13,593 nucleotides of DNA from Eudoraea sp. Its GTDB lineage: Bacteria > Bacteroidota > Bacteroidia > Flavobacteriales > Flavobacteriaceae. Each line of letters starts with the position of its first letter. Position 1 is the first letter of the stretch. The notes below the pieces were generated by a model that was given only the letters and a program-made list of their open reading frames with translations, had not been told where the DNA came from and did not search any database. This document shows, one piece after another, positions 1-7,329 of the stretch. The DNA is taken from the NCBI GenBank assembly GCA_013042125.1, contig JABDQS010000071.1:1-13593 (forward strand). Direction: 5' to 3'. The position numbers and the translations under genes were made by a program.

Positions 1-539
1 GTATTGGATTCCTAAGCAGGTATTTTCTGAAATACTTTGAAGGCCTGGATCCTGAAGAAAATTACCTTATTGCGCCACAGGCACCTTCAAAATACTATTT
101 AAATGGGCAATACAAGCATGTTGGGGCCAGTTGGCTCACTAAGGAACATACGGTTACCGAGATCAAAAACCTGATGTCTTACCTGGATAGTGTCATGGCC
201 AACGAGGACCTGCCAGGGAATTGCAGGCTTGTTGTCTTTGGGTATTCGCAAGGCGTCTCAATAGCCATGCGATGGGTAGCTCAGAGAAATATACAATGCA
301 ACCATTTAATTCTTTATGCAGGTGGCATCCCGAATGAACTCACAAAGGATCAGCTTAAACACCTTGAGGAATATTGCGTTATTAAGATCATTATGGGAGA
401 TAAGGATGAGTTTCTTACCGAGGATCGCCTGAAACAAGAACGTAAAAAAATAGATCTGCTTTTTGAAGGGCGAGCTCAAATCCAACTATTTGACGGGGGT
501 CATGAGATCAAAAAAGAAATAATCAGCAACCTGCCATGA
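1..539 (+). CDS. alpha/beta-hydrolase (phospholipase/carboxylesterase type), 3' part
   Basis: This is the C-terminal 178 residues of a gene that begins before the window; the frame is open from base 3. It reads as a small serine hydrolase of the phospholipase/carboxylesterase group. The visible signs are an IAPQAP segment of the kind that follows the first core strands (about 75-95), a nucleophile elbow FGYSQG with Ser at 246-248, a probable catalytic Asp in GDKDEF (about 405-407), and a probable catalytic His in DGGHEI (501-503), all in family order and spacing. No signal peptide can be judged because the start is missing. The substrate is unknown; the family hydrolyses carboxylic or lysophospholipid esters, usually in the cytoplasm. 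The stop codon overlaps the next start as ATGA, so the pair is probably translated together. The ATG at 174 is internal and is not the real start. Confidence 0.85.
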   Translation, partial: IGFLSRYFLKYFEGLDPEENYLIAPQAPSKYYLNGQYKHVGASWLTKEHTVTEIKNLMSYLDSVMANEDLPGNCRLVVFGYSQGVSIAMRWVAQRNIQCNHLILYAGGIPNELTKDQLKHLEEYCVIKIIMGDKDEFLTEDRLKQERKKIDLLFEGRAQIQLFDGGHEIKKEIISNLP

Positions 540-1114
540 AACTTGAGGACATAACACTTGAGAATGATCATGTAACGCTTATTCCACTAACGTTGTATAA
601 TTACAAGCAATTGACATCCATTGCCCTTCAACCGAAACTTGTGCAATACTCCCCTTCTTATATAGAATCTGTAGCTTCCTTAAAGAAGTATGTTATTATT
701 GCCCTGAAGCAAAGAGAACAAAATACTTCCATTCCCTTTTTGGTATATAGTAAGGCTCACGATACTGCTGCCGGATGTACACGTTTTATGAATATAGATT
801 GGAAGAACAAAGTGCTACATATTGGGGCTACATGGCTGGGATATGAATTTCATGGAACCGGTATAAACACTCAAATGAAAAACCTGATGATTAATTATGC
901 CTTTGATTCACTTCATTTTGAAAAAGTTGAATTCCGAATTGACGAACGAAATATACGCTCCAGAAAAGCAGTTGAAAAGCTGGGAGCGATACTTGAAGGT
1001 ATTTTGCGAAAAAACGTTTATCTCCAGAACGGATTTAAACGCAATACCTGTTGCTATGGTATTTTACGCGAGGAATGGAAAAGTTCCAAAATGAGATTAA
1101 ATTCCGATATTTAG
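536..1114 (+). CDS. GNAT N-acetyltransferase, RimJ/RimL-like
   Basis: A 192-residue acetyltransferase of the GNAT fold, closest in pattern to the RimJ/RimL-like subfamily that acetylates protein N-termini or small amines using acetyl-CoA. The acceptor cannot be told from sequence. Motif A, which holds the CoA pyrophosphate, is around residues 98-122 (ATWLGYEFHGTGINTQ, then a helix). The motif B region at 131-155 (VEFRIDERNIRSRKAVEKLG) is characteristic: the N-x-x-S-R-x-A-x-E-K-L-G run is strongly conserved in this group, followed by EGILRK. The length is normal and there is no signal peptide, so it is cytoplasmic. The start ATG overlaps the stop of the hydrolase gene (ATGA at 536-539), which fixes the start and implies translational coupling. 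Codon use looks like that of its neighbours. Confidence 0.9.
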   Translation: MKLEDITLENDHVTLIPLTLYNYKQLTSIALQPKLVQYSPSYIESVASLKKYVIIALKQREQNTSIPFLVYSKAHDTAAGCTRFMNIDWKNKVLHIGATWLGYEFHGTGINTQMKNLMINYAFDSLHFEKVEFRIDERNIRSRKAVEKLGAILEGILRKNVYLQNGFKRNTCCYGILREEWKSSKMRLNSDI

Positions 1115-1244
1115 TTCCACTTCTCCCTCAGTACTTCTTTTATTTTATTCCGTTTATAAAGAGGCTCTCAAAGGCAATATTCCGGCCACTTTTGGCGTTG
1201 TAGGGACCCGTATAAGATTTATTCTTATCAGGAGCCCAATCTGA
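1111..1244 (-). pseudogene. possible decayed gene end, antisense, two frames
   Basis: The gap between the GNAT gene and the next gene reads as protein-like sequence on the minus strand. One frame, open from 1295 down to a TAA at 1140-1142, gives SDWAPDKNKSYTGPYNAKSG followed by RNIAFESLFINGIK, with balanced composition. Directly after it, in another frame, comes YKRNKIKEVLREKWN ending in TAA at 1111-1113. This looks like a normal charged C-terminal helix, and a single frameshift near 1155-1165 would join the two parts. No ATG starts either part, and the upstream part of any such gene is missing. This could be the 3' remnant of a deleted gene or chance. I do not recognise the family. Confidence 0.3.
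1230..1234 (+). promoter_or_regulatory. ribosome binding site deciding the 1245 start
   Basis: AGGAG ends ten bases before the ATG at 1245. A purine-rich Shine-Dalgarno match is unusual in this window, where most genes lack one. It supports Met1 over the in-frame Met5 at 1257. Confidence 0.4.
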
Positions 1245-1961
1245 ATGAATATACCTATGAAAATTTACCTGGCTATTATAGCCTTTCTCTTTATTTCACT
1301 GGGAATGCACGCCAACTGTACCAATGCATATGCCTCCGCAGGTTACAGCCTTTCCCATGCAAAAAAATCGATGAGTGCAAATAATTTTGAGCATCAGCAA
1401 TATTACGCAGAGAGAGCTTTAATGGCTTTTGAAAAAGCCCAAAGCCAAATTGAGAACTGTGGATGCCAAGCTTCTTTGGATCCTATTTTAGATGGAATCG
1501 AAAATCTGGAGACTGCTTTAAGTCAGACAGAATGGGATATGGGGCGTTTTTATACTAAAAAGGCCTTGGGGAATGCACAAGACTTACTTAATAGTCTGGA
1601 TGAATGTACAATTGCTAAAGCCTCTGACTATGAAGCAGGATTGGAAGAAACACAAGAGGTGGCCTCAGATGAGATAATCGCTCTGTCAGAAAACGCAGAA
1701 GAAGTGAGTACTTTAGAGATGCAACTAGATTTCAAGCAATTGGCTGAAACAGATATTGCAGATCTTGAAAGATCGATACGAGAGTTAGCCACGCTATTTC
1801 AATGTGAAAAGGCACTAACTATTTTAAAAGAACTAAAGCCTAGAACAGAAGAGGAACTAAAAGCTGAAAGCCTGGAAAATACCAAAGCATATTATTTGTC
1901 ACAGGTGGTATCTATCCATAATAAGGCGCTTTTTGCAATGATAGAATGTTCTAAAAAATAA
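1245..1961 (+). CDS. secreted six-cysteine helical protein, unknown function
   Basis: I do not recognise a named family. The 238-residue product begins with a clear Sec signal peptide (residues 1-24: MNIPMK, a hydrophobic core LAIIAFLFISLG, and probable cleavage after MHA). The mature part is predicted mostly helical, rich in Ala, Glu, Leu and Lys. It seems to have two halves separated by an acidic linker (about 125-160). The first half has Cys 25, 72, 74 and 121, and the second has Cys 187 and 235; an even number of cysteines in an exported protein fits disulfides. A CGC motif lies at 72-74. The start at 1245 is favoured over the ATG at 1257 because AGGAG at 1230-1234 lies ten bases upstream. 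It is convergent with the next gene, 35 bases away. It is probably periplasmic or extracellular. Confidence 0.75.
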   Translation: MNIPMKIYLAIIAFLFISLGMHANCTNAYASAGYSLSHAKKSMSANNFEHQQYYAERALMAFEKAQSQIENCGCQASLDPILDGIENLETALSQTEWDMGRFYTKKALGNAQDLLNSLDECTIAKASDYEAGLEETQEVASDEIIALSENAEEVSTLEMQLDFKQLAETDIADLERSIRELATLFQCEKALTILKELKPRTEEELKAESLENTKAYYLSQVVSIHNKALFAMIECSKK

Positions 1962-1996
1962 AGTCAGACTATTTGGAATTGTCATAATCATCCCTC

Positions 1997-2938
1997 CTAT
2001 TCCTTTGGTAATTCTTCTTCGTAGTAAACTATTTTCCTCGTAGTATAGCTGTTGCTTGGTGTAATGATCTGTTTGATCCAGTTGGGTGGTTGATGCGCAT
2101 CTAATTGGTAAATGTATTCCTCTTTAGACTTCTGGTTATTTACGAGTGTACTTTTCTTTGCAAGAAATCCGTGTTCCTCATATTCATATATATATTCCCT
2201 GCTCTTTGCAAAGGAAGATTTAGCTGGGTCATAGGCAAAGAGTATCTCTTTCTGTTTTCTGCCCAATGAATCCTGAAATATTTCTGTGGCCTTGTAGGGC
2301 TCTCCATTCACATATTCCTTTTCCAGAATGTTAAGTAGATCTTTCTTATTTTTTTCACCGTAAAAGGACCTGCGAAAGGTCTTGTCCAGGATCCCATTCA
2401 CGCTTATCGTTTTAGTTCTTTCCCCCTCTATACTGTCATAGGAGATCTGTGTCTCATCAATACCTTCATTATTCTTTCTTTTTACGGTGGTGAGTACTCC
2501 TAAATCGTCGTAGAAATAGTCATACTGCTCTAAAAATTCTTCCTGGTAAGAATAGATGAGTTCTTTTATGATCTTGTTTCGCAATGTGTCGATGAAATAA
2601 ATATTTGCTATTGAAGTTTGCCTGTCCAGGCTATCTTCGCGATAGTTTTCCAACCGCTTTTCTTTAAGCAGACCATTGGAATATTTATAATAACTAATGT
2701 CATAATCCGTAGCACTATGCAGGGTAGTTAACTTTGTAAGTAATCCTTCCTTGTTAAATTCATAGGCTTCTTTTCCATAATCGGTTATAACCAAACACGA
2801 CTTCACATTTCCCCTAAGGTTAAGATCGGACTTTGTAAAGATCTTTGGTAGTTGACCATAGCCAATGCCATTAAACAACAGGAATATCACTGCGAGGATC
2901 GGCAATGAGTTAAAGGTTCTTGAATTGGAGATCTTCAT
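1997..2938 (-). CDS. secreted YD-repeat-like protein, unknown function
   Basis: A 313-residue exported protein. Residues 1-28 form a signal peptide (basic start, hydrophobic LPILAVIFLLFNGIG, likely cleavage YG|Q). The rest is beta-rich, with loosely repeated 20-25 residue units of alternating aromatic and charged residues carrying a turn of the type D/N-x-x-G-x-L. Examples are at 57-70 (AYEFNKEGLLTKL), 83-94, 138-153 (QYDYFYDDLGVLTTVK), 218-231 (EIFQDSLGRKQKEI) and 249-262. This resembles the YD/RHS-like repeats of many Bacteroidota secreted proteins, and the ending NWIKQI...RKIVYY is the usual close of that group. It lacks the size and toxin tip of a true Rhs protein. Function is unknown; an envelope or extracellular role is inferred from the signal peptide. 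The dnaK terminator lies upstream on the same strand, so it should have its own promoter in 2939-2987. Confidence 0.75.
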   Translation of the reverse strand: MKISNSRTFNSLPILAVIFLLFNGIGYGQLPKIFTKSDLNLRGNVKSCLVITDYGKEAYEFNKEGLLTKLTTLHSATDYDISYYKYSNGLLKEKRLENYREDSLDRQTSIANIYFIDTLRNKIIKELIYSYQEEFLEQYDYFYDDLGVLTTVKRKNNEGIDETQISYDSIEGERTKTISVNGILDKTFRRSFYGEKNKKDLLNILEKEYVNGEPYKATEIFQDSLGRKQKEILFAYDPAKSSFAKSREYIYEYEEHGFLAKKSTLVNNQKSKEEYIYQLDAHQPPNWIKQIITPSNSYTTRKIVYYEEELPKE

Positions 2939-2987
2939 AGAAGTAAAATTACAGCTTCTTTATTCTTTAAAAACAAAATACATGCCG

Positions 2988-3017
2988 AAAAACAAAAGAG
3001 GCAGTAAAAACTGCCCC
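2988..3017 (-). terminator. Rho-independent terminator of dnaK
   Basis: Read on the minus strand, GGGGCAG pairs with CTGCCTC (seven pairs, one G-U) around a six-base loop, followed by TTTTGTTTTT. It lies 25 bases beyond the dnaK stop, so dnaK probably ends its transcript here and is not co-transcribed with the YD-like gene. Confidence 0.85.
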
Positions 3018-3041
3018 TTATATAACTGATAATCGAAAGTA

Positions 3042-4946
3042 TTATTTCACTTCCTCAAAATCAACATCCTCTACATTATCACCTTCTTTTGCACTGTCGT
3101 CTGCAGGTCCTTCACCATTAGCAGATGGGCCTTCCTGTGCTTCCGCCTGAGCTTTGTACATTTCTTCTGAAGCAACTTTCCACGCCTCGTTGATCTTCTC
3201 TAAAGCCGGAGTAATTAAATCAAGTTCCTTACTTTCATAGGCTTTCTTCAATTCTTCGAGAGCGCTTTCAATTGGTTTTTTCTTGTCATCAGACAATTTA
3301 TCACCAAATTCCTTCAGCTGTTTTTCAGTCTGAAAGATCATGCCGTCAGCTTCATTGAGCTTATCTGCTGTTTCTTTCGCCTTTTTATCTGCCTCTGCAT
3401 TAGCCTCCGCTTCTGCCTTCATTTTCTCGATCTCTTCTTCAGTAAGTCCGGATGAAGCTTCAATCCTGATATCCTGTGTCTTATTGGTAGCTTTATCGGT
3501 AGCAGACACTTTAATTATCCCATTGGCATCAATATCAAAGGTTACCTCAATCTGTGGAGTTCCCCTTGGTGCTGGCGGAATTCCATCTAAGTGGAATCTA
3601 CCGATTGTTTTGTTATCGCCTGCCATGGGTCTTTCTCCCTGAAGTACGTGAATCTCTACGGATGGCTGATTGTCAGCTGCCGTTGAAAAGACCTGTGATT
3701 TTTTTGTTGGGATAGTGGTGTTCGCATCGATCAACTTGGTCATTACACTTCCCATGGTCTCAATTCCCAGGGATAATGGAGTTACATCCAATAGAAGTAC
3801 ATCCTTAACATCTCCTGTTAACACCCCTCCCTGGATAGCTGCACCAACTGCTACTACCTCATCTGGGTTCACCCCTTTCGATGGTTTTTTTCCAAAGAAT
3901 TTTTCAACTGCTTCCTGCACCGCTGGTATTCTTGTTGAACCTCCTACCAAAATGATCTCATCAATATCACTTTTAGACAGGCTGGCTGCTTTTAACGCAG
4001 TTTCGCAAGGTTCAATCGTTCTTTTTACCAAGTCTGCGATAAGTTGCTCAAATTTTGATCTGGCCAGTGTTCGCACCAAGTGTTTAGGTCCGGAAGCCGT
4101 GGCAGTAACATATGGCAAGTTGATCTCAGTCTGAGTTGAGCTCGATAATTCGATCTTAGCTTTTTCTGCAGCCTCTCTTAAGCGCTGCAATGCCATGGCA
4201 TCTTTTCTAAGGTCTATTCCCTCATCCTTATTGAACTCTTCTGCCAACCAGTCAATGATCTTCTGATCTACATCGTCACCACCCAAATGGGTATCTCCGT
4301 CTGTTGAAAGAACTTCAAAAACGCCATCTCCTAATTCCAGAATAGATACATCATGTGTTCCACCTCCAAAGTCGAACACCACAATTTTCTGATCTTTATG
4401 TTTTTTATCCAAACCATAGGCAAGCGATGCTGCCGTTGGTTCGTTAATGATACGTTCTACTTTAAGGCCTGCTATCTCTCCGGCCTCTTTTGTGGCCTGT
4501 CTTTGGGCATCATTAAAATAGGCAGGTACTGTGATCACTGCTCCGGTCACAGTCTGTCCTAAATAGTCCTCAGCCGTCTTCTTCATTTTCTGAAGGATCA
4601 TAGCTGACAATTCCTGAGGTGTATAAAGACGTCCGTCAATATCAACTCTGGGAGTATTATTATCTCCTTTAACCACTTTATAGGGAACACGATCTGCCTC
4701 TTTCTTAGATTCAGAATATTTATTACCCATAAAACGCTTGATAGAGTATATGGTTTTGTGCGGGTTGGTAACGGCCTGTCTTTTGGCAGGATCCCCCACT
4801 TTTATCTCTCCACCTTCTACAAAAGCAATTACAGATGGTGTGGTACGTTTTCCTTCGGCGTTTGGAATTACAACGGGCTCATTACCCTCCATAACGGAAA
4901 CACAAGAGTTTGTTGTCCCCAAATCTATCCCAATAATTTTGCTCAT
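3042..4946 (-). CDS. dnaK: chaperone DnaK (Hsp70)
   Basis: The ATP-dependent Hsp70 chaperone, which binds exposed hydrophobic segments of unfolded proteins and cycles with DnaJ and GrpE in the cytoplasm. At 634 residues it is full length. The nucleotide-binding domain (about 1-380) starts with [13 protein letters not shown] and has the second phosphate loop [12 protein letters not shown] at 191-202 and the adenosine motif LVGGSTRIP at 333-341. The hydrophobic interdomain linker VLLLDVTP is at 383-390. The substrate-binding beta domain covers about 391-505, and the helical lid follows from about 506. The tail is low-complexity and acidic, ending DVDFEEVK, the Bacteroidota counterpart of the EEVD-like end. 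His replaces the usual Phe after GGGT, a common variant in this phylum. grpE and dnaJ are not adjacent; an upstream regulatory region and a downstream terminator make it a single-gene unit. Several long reading frames on the opposite strand are shadows. Confidence 0.99.
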   Translation of the reverse strand: MSKIIGIDLGTTNSCVSVMEGNEPVVIPNAEGKRTTPSVIAFVEGGEIKVGDPAKRQAVTNPHKTIYSIKRFMGNKYSESKKEADRVPYKVVKGDNNTPRVDIDGRLYTPQELSAMILQKMKKTAEDYLGQTVTGAVITVPAYFNDAQRQATKEAGEIAGLKVERIINEPTAASLAYGLDKKHKDQKIVVFDFGGGTHDVSILELGDGVFEVLSTDGDTHLGGDDVDQKIIDWLAEEFNKDEGIDLRKDAMALQRLREAAEKAKIELSSSTQTEINLPYVTATASGPKHLVRTLARSKFEQLIADLVKRTIEPCETALKAASLSKSDIDEIILVGGSTRIPAVQEAVEKFFGKKPSKGVNPDEVVAVGAAIQGGVLTGDVKDVLLLDVTPLSLGIETMGSVMTKLIDANTTIPTKKSQVFSTAADNQPSVEIHVLQGERPMAGDNKTIGRFHLDGIPPAPRGTPQIEVTFDIDANGIIKVSATDKATNKTQDIRIEASSGLTEEEIEKMKAEAEANAEADKKAKETADKLNEADGMIFQTEKQLKEFGDKLSDDKKKPIESALEELKKAYESKELDLITPALEKINEAWKVASEEMYKAQAEAQEGPSANGEGPADDSAKEGDNVEDVDFEEVK

Positions 4947-4996
4947 TTTATCTTTTTTATATTAGTGATATCTTAATTCAAATCGGTATTGAAATG

Positions 4997-5012
4997 TCAA
5001 ACATAATGCCAA
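4997..5012 (-). promoter_or_regulatory. putative dnaK promoter, sigma54-like -24/-12
   Basis: On the minus strand the segment TTGGCATTATGTTTGA matches the sigma54 -24/-12 layout: TTGGCA, then the spacing that places TTG at -12, with A replacing the usual final C. It lies about 50 bases before the dnaK start. The same bases contain TATGTTTG, a match to the Bacteroidota -7 box TAnnTTTG, but I see no TTTG at the proper -33 distance. Which sigma factor reads it is an inference. Confidence 0.45.
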
Positions 5013-5023
5013 CTACAGAAAAC

Positions 5024-5036
5024 TGACAGGATGTCA
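5024..5036 (-). promoter_or_regulatory. inverted repeat TGACA-N3-TGTCA upstream of dnaK
   Basis: A perfect 5+5 base inverted repeat with a three-base spacer lies 11 bases upstream of the TTGGCA element of the putative dnaK promoter. Its size and position suit an operator or activator site for a heat-shock or envelope-stress regulator. The binding protein is unknown. It is not a CIRCE element, which has nine-base arms (TTAGCACTC) and a nine-base spacer. Confidence 0.4.
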
Positions 5037-5126
5037 CCCGTAACTTGAAACAGCAGGTATGCAAAAAGAACTAAAGAACAGATAGTAGCGGTAGTTGGCC
5101 CTTAAATAAAGACATAGCAAGCAGGC

Positions 5127-5606
5127 TCAATCCTGCTTTCCGGAAGACTCATTATAACAATCTTCCTTACGTCTTGTGTCCAGAATAGAAAGAATCTTCC
5201 AGGTCTGATCCTCTTTAAAAAGCTGAAAAGAATTAACCCCACAATGACTAAAAGTGTCATTGAACCAAAACTCGTATGGGGTCCATGCATGTGACATGCT
5301 TCCATCTACCTGGATACTGTACCCCATAAGTCGTTCTTCGAAATGAACCGAATCTGGTATCTGAACAATAGCGCGCAAAAAATTTCCGAATGCAACCGAT
5401 CGCACACTATCTGAGCCTACTTTATTCTTTCCTATGGTTTGCATGCGAATAGCAGAGCTTACTGTTGCTCTTATGGCGATTGAATCCTGTTTATGAAATC
5501 CATTGAAAAATGCGTCAATAGTGTTCTTTACCTTTTGTTCATCAGATTCCTGAGCATTGATCATTGAGAAGGAAAACAGTACAAGAACAGAAAAAAATAG
5601 GCGCAT
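5127..5606 (-). CDS. secreted NTF2-like (SnoaL/DUF4440-type) protein
   Basis: A 159-residue exported protein. Residues 1-18 form a signal peptide with probable cleavage INA|Q. The mature part has the outline of an NTF2-like cone fold: a first helix EQKVKNTIDAFFNGFHKQDSIAI (23-45, where the family usually has a hydrophobic helix ending in D), a middle strand region GYSIQVDGSMSHAWTPYEF (95-113), and the closing strands HCGVNSFQLFKEDQTWKILSI (121-141), in which the F-x-L-x-K-x-x-x-x-W-K-I pattern is typical. In Bacteroidota such proteins are usually unassigned; substrate and role are unknown. It sits upstream of dnaK on the same strand, 180 bases away, and is divergent from panB. No terminator is evident behind it, so some read-through into dnaK is possible. 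Confidence 0.75.
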   Translation of the reverse strand: MRLFFSVLVLFSFSMINAQESDEQKVKNTIDAFFNGFHKQDSIAIRATVSSAIRMQTIGKNKVGSDSVRSVAFGNFLRAIVQIPDSVHFEERLMGYSIQVDGSMSHAWTPYEFWFNDTFSHCGVNSFQLFKEDQTWKILSILDTRRKEDCYNESSGKQD

Positions 5607-5696
5607 GACGGATGTCTTTTAAATAGAATAATGCCTAAAGTAAGGAAAATACTAAAACGGGGAGCTCTCCATAATTCTGAATTAATCAATTCTCCT

Positions 5697-5704
5697 TACA
5701 TTTA
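5697..5704 (+). promoter_or_regulatory. possible panB -7 box
   Basis: TACATTTA differs by one base from the Bacteroidota -7 consensus TAnnTTTG and sits 18 bases before the panB ATG. I see no good -33 TTTG, so this is weak. If real, the leader is very short. Confidence 0.25.
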
Positions 5705-5722
5705 GCGAGCAAAAGTTTTACT

Positions 5723-6541
5723 ATGTCTATCGCGAAGAAAGAGTACAAAAGAGTTACAGTAAAGTCGCTCGTAGAAATGAAAAAGCAGGGAGAAAAGATT
5801 TCCATGCTAACAGCCTATGATTATTCAATGGCGAAGATCGTGGATGCCGCCAATGTTGATGTAATTTTGGTAGGTGATTCTGCCAGTAATGTAATGGCCG
5901 GACATGAAACCACTTTGCCTATTACCTTAGATCAGATGATCTATCACGCATCTTCGGTGATCAGGGCGGTACAAAGGGCCCTTGTTGTAGTTGACCTACC
6001 ATTTGGCAGTTATCAGAGTGATCCGAAAGAGGCTTTGCGTTCTGCCATACGCATCATGAAGGAAAGTGGTGCCCATGCCGTTAAAATGGAGGGCGGGGAA
6101 GAGATAAAAGAATCTGTAAAACGCATACTTAATGCCGGGATCCCTGTAATGGGCCATCTTGGTCTTACACCTCAGTCTATCTATAAATTTGGCACCTATA
6201 GTGTCCGTGCTAAAGAGTCTGGTGAAGCTGAGAAATTAATGGCTGATGCCCGATTACTGGAAAAAATGGGATGTTTCGGGATAGTCCTGGAGAAAATACC
6301 TGCTGCTTTAACCAAAAAAGTTTCTGAAAGTATCTCTATTCCTACCATTGGTATAGGGGGTGGTAAATATGCAGATGGTCAGGTTCTTGTTATTCACGAT
6401 CTGCTTGGCATGACACATGAGTTCAATCCGCGATTCTTAAGGCGGTATATGAATCTTTATGACGAGATGAGCGAAGCCATCTCTAAGTACGTTCTCGATG
6501 TGAAAAGCAGGGACTTTCCCAGTGATGAGGAACAATATTAG
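5723..6541 (+). CDS. panB: 3-methyl-2-oxobutanoate hydroxymethyltransferase
   Basis: PanB transfers the hydroxymethyl group of 5,10-methylene-tetrahydrofolate to 2-oxoisovalerate, giving ketopantoate, the first committed step to pantothenate and coenzyme A (EC 2.1.2.11). The enzyme is a cytoplasmic (beta/alpha)8 barrel, normally decameric. The 272 residues are normal length. Expected metal ligands are present: Asp52 in LVGDS, Asp91 in VVDLPFGSY and Glu123 in VKMEGG. The catalytic Glu190 lies in VLEKIP, after [10 protein letters not shown] at 143-151 and before the [11 protein letters not shown] loop at 210-220. The start ATG is supported by the family's usual distance to MLTAYDY. No Shine-Dalgarno sequence is seen, as is usual here. 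It is followed at 73 bases by the pseudouridine synthase gene with no terminator between, so the two may be co-transcribed. Confidence 0.98.
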   Translation: MSIAKKEYKRVTVKSLVEMKKQGEKISMLTAYDYSMAKIVDAANVDVILVGDSASNVMAGHETTLPITLDQMIYHASSVIRAVQRALVVVDLPFGSYQSDPKEALRSAIRIMKESGAHAVKMEGGEEIKESVKRILNAGIPVMGHLGLTPQSIYKFGTYSVRAKESGEAEKLMADARLLEKMGCFGIVLEKIPAALTKKVSESISIPTIGIGGGKYADGQVLVIHDLLGMTHEFNPRFLRRYMNLYDEMSEAISKYVLDVKSRDFPSDEEQY

Positions 6542-6614
6542 AACGGAATTGCTACTTTATTCACCTGTTTTTCGACTAGATCCTATTGTCTTTCCATAAC
6601 AAAACCAAATTCTA

Positions 6615-7316
6615 TTGGCGCCCAATAAAATAATTTCCAATGCTCAGAATCTTCAGATCTTATACGAGGACAATCATCTTATTGTTATCAATAAACGTGT
6701 AGGCGATATTGTTCAGGGCGACAAGACTGGCGATACCCCCCTCAGTGAACATGTAAAGGAATACATCAAGAAGAAATACGATAAACCCGGGCAGGTATTT
6801 TTAGGCGTCACCCATAGGTTAGACAGGCCTACCAGTGGTATCGTAGTATTTGCAAGGACCTCAAAGTCGCTTAGCAGAATGAATAAGTTGTTTGCTGAAA
6901 AAGCACCGGAAAAAATATATTGGGCCATCGTAAAAAACCCACCTAAAAAGGACAAGGACACGCTGATTCATTGGCTGAAAAGAAATCCAAAGCAGAATAA
7001 ATCATATGCGTATCCCAAAGAGATCCCGGATAGTAAACGCGCCGAATTGGAGTATGTGATTATAAAGAGGTTAAACAATTATGTGCTTTTGCAGATCTTG
7101 CTTAAAACGGGGAGACACCATCAGATCAGGGCACAGCTGTCAACTCTGGGCAGTCCTATAAAAGGCGACCTTAAATACGGTTTTGACAGGAGTAATCCGG
7201 ATGGAGGCATCCACCTTCACGCCAGAAGCCTGAGTTTTGAACATCCGGTAAAAAAAGAAATGATCTCCTTCACTGCACCTCCTCCGGCAGACGTACTTTG
7301 GGAGGCTTGTCTCTGA
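6615..7316 (+). CDS. RluA-family RNA pseudouridine synthase, TTG start
   Basis: Isomerises uridine to pseudouridine in rRNA or tRNA; which site is modified cannot be told. About 233 residues form the catalytic domain only, with no N-terminal S4 domain. The opening strand YEDNHLIVINKRVGDIVQGD at 17-36 is typical. The catalytic motif HRLDRPTSG carries Asp70, and the later motifs TGRHHQIRAQLSTLGSPIKGD (about 175-195) and HLHARSLSFEHP (about 210-221) are complete. No ATG lies in frame between the upstream stop (6597-6599) and residue 88, well past the catalytic Asp. TTG at 6615 gives the usual N-terminus, so it is the best start; ATT at 6609 is a less likely alternative. It follows panB at 73 bases and converges on the TPR-like gene 13 bases away. 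Confidence 0.92.
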   Translation: MAPNKIISNAQNLQILYEDNHLIVINKRVGDIVQGDKTGDTPLSEHVKEYIKKKYDKPGQVFLGVTHRLDRPTSGIVVFARTSKSLSRMNKLFAEKAPEKIYWAIVKNPPKKDKDTLIHWLKRNPKQNKSYAYPKEIPDSKRAELEYVIIKRLNNYVLLQILLKTGRHHQIRAQLSTLGSPIKGDLKYGFDRSNPDGGIHLHARSLSFEHPVKKEMISFTAPPPADVLWEACL

Positions 7317-7329
7317 TGCAGCAACAAAC

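Noticed and set aside
1997..2938. Rhs/YD polymorphic toxin
   Set aside because: Too short, with no RHS core end motif, no C-terminal toxin domain and no small immunity gene beside it.
3340..4134. Long plus-strand reading frames (100 and 154 codons) inside dnaK
   Set aside because: They are antisense to a full-length, highly conserved dnaK and have the biased Ser/Pro/Ala-rich composition of an opposite-strand shadow, with no domain pattern.
4998..5005. TATGTTTG as a plain housekeeping dnaK promoter
   Set aside because: The -7 box matches, but no TTTG lies 19-21 bases upstream. It is kept only as an alternative to the sigma54-like reading.
5102..5305. A 67-codon minus-strand reading frame overlapping the NTF2-like gene
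   Set aside because: It is an alternative frame of the same bases. The 5127-5606 frame has a signal peptide and NTF2-like pattern; this one has neither.
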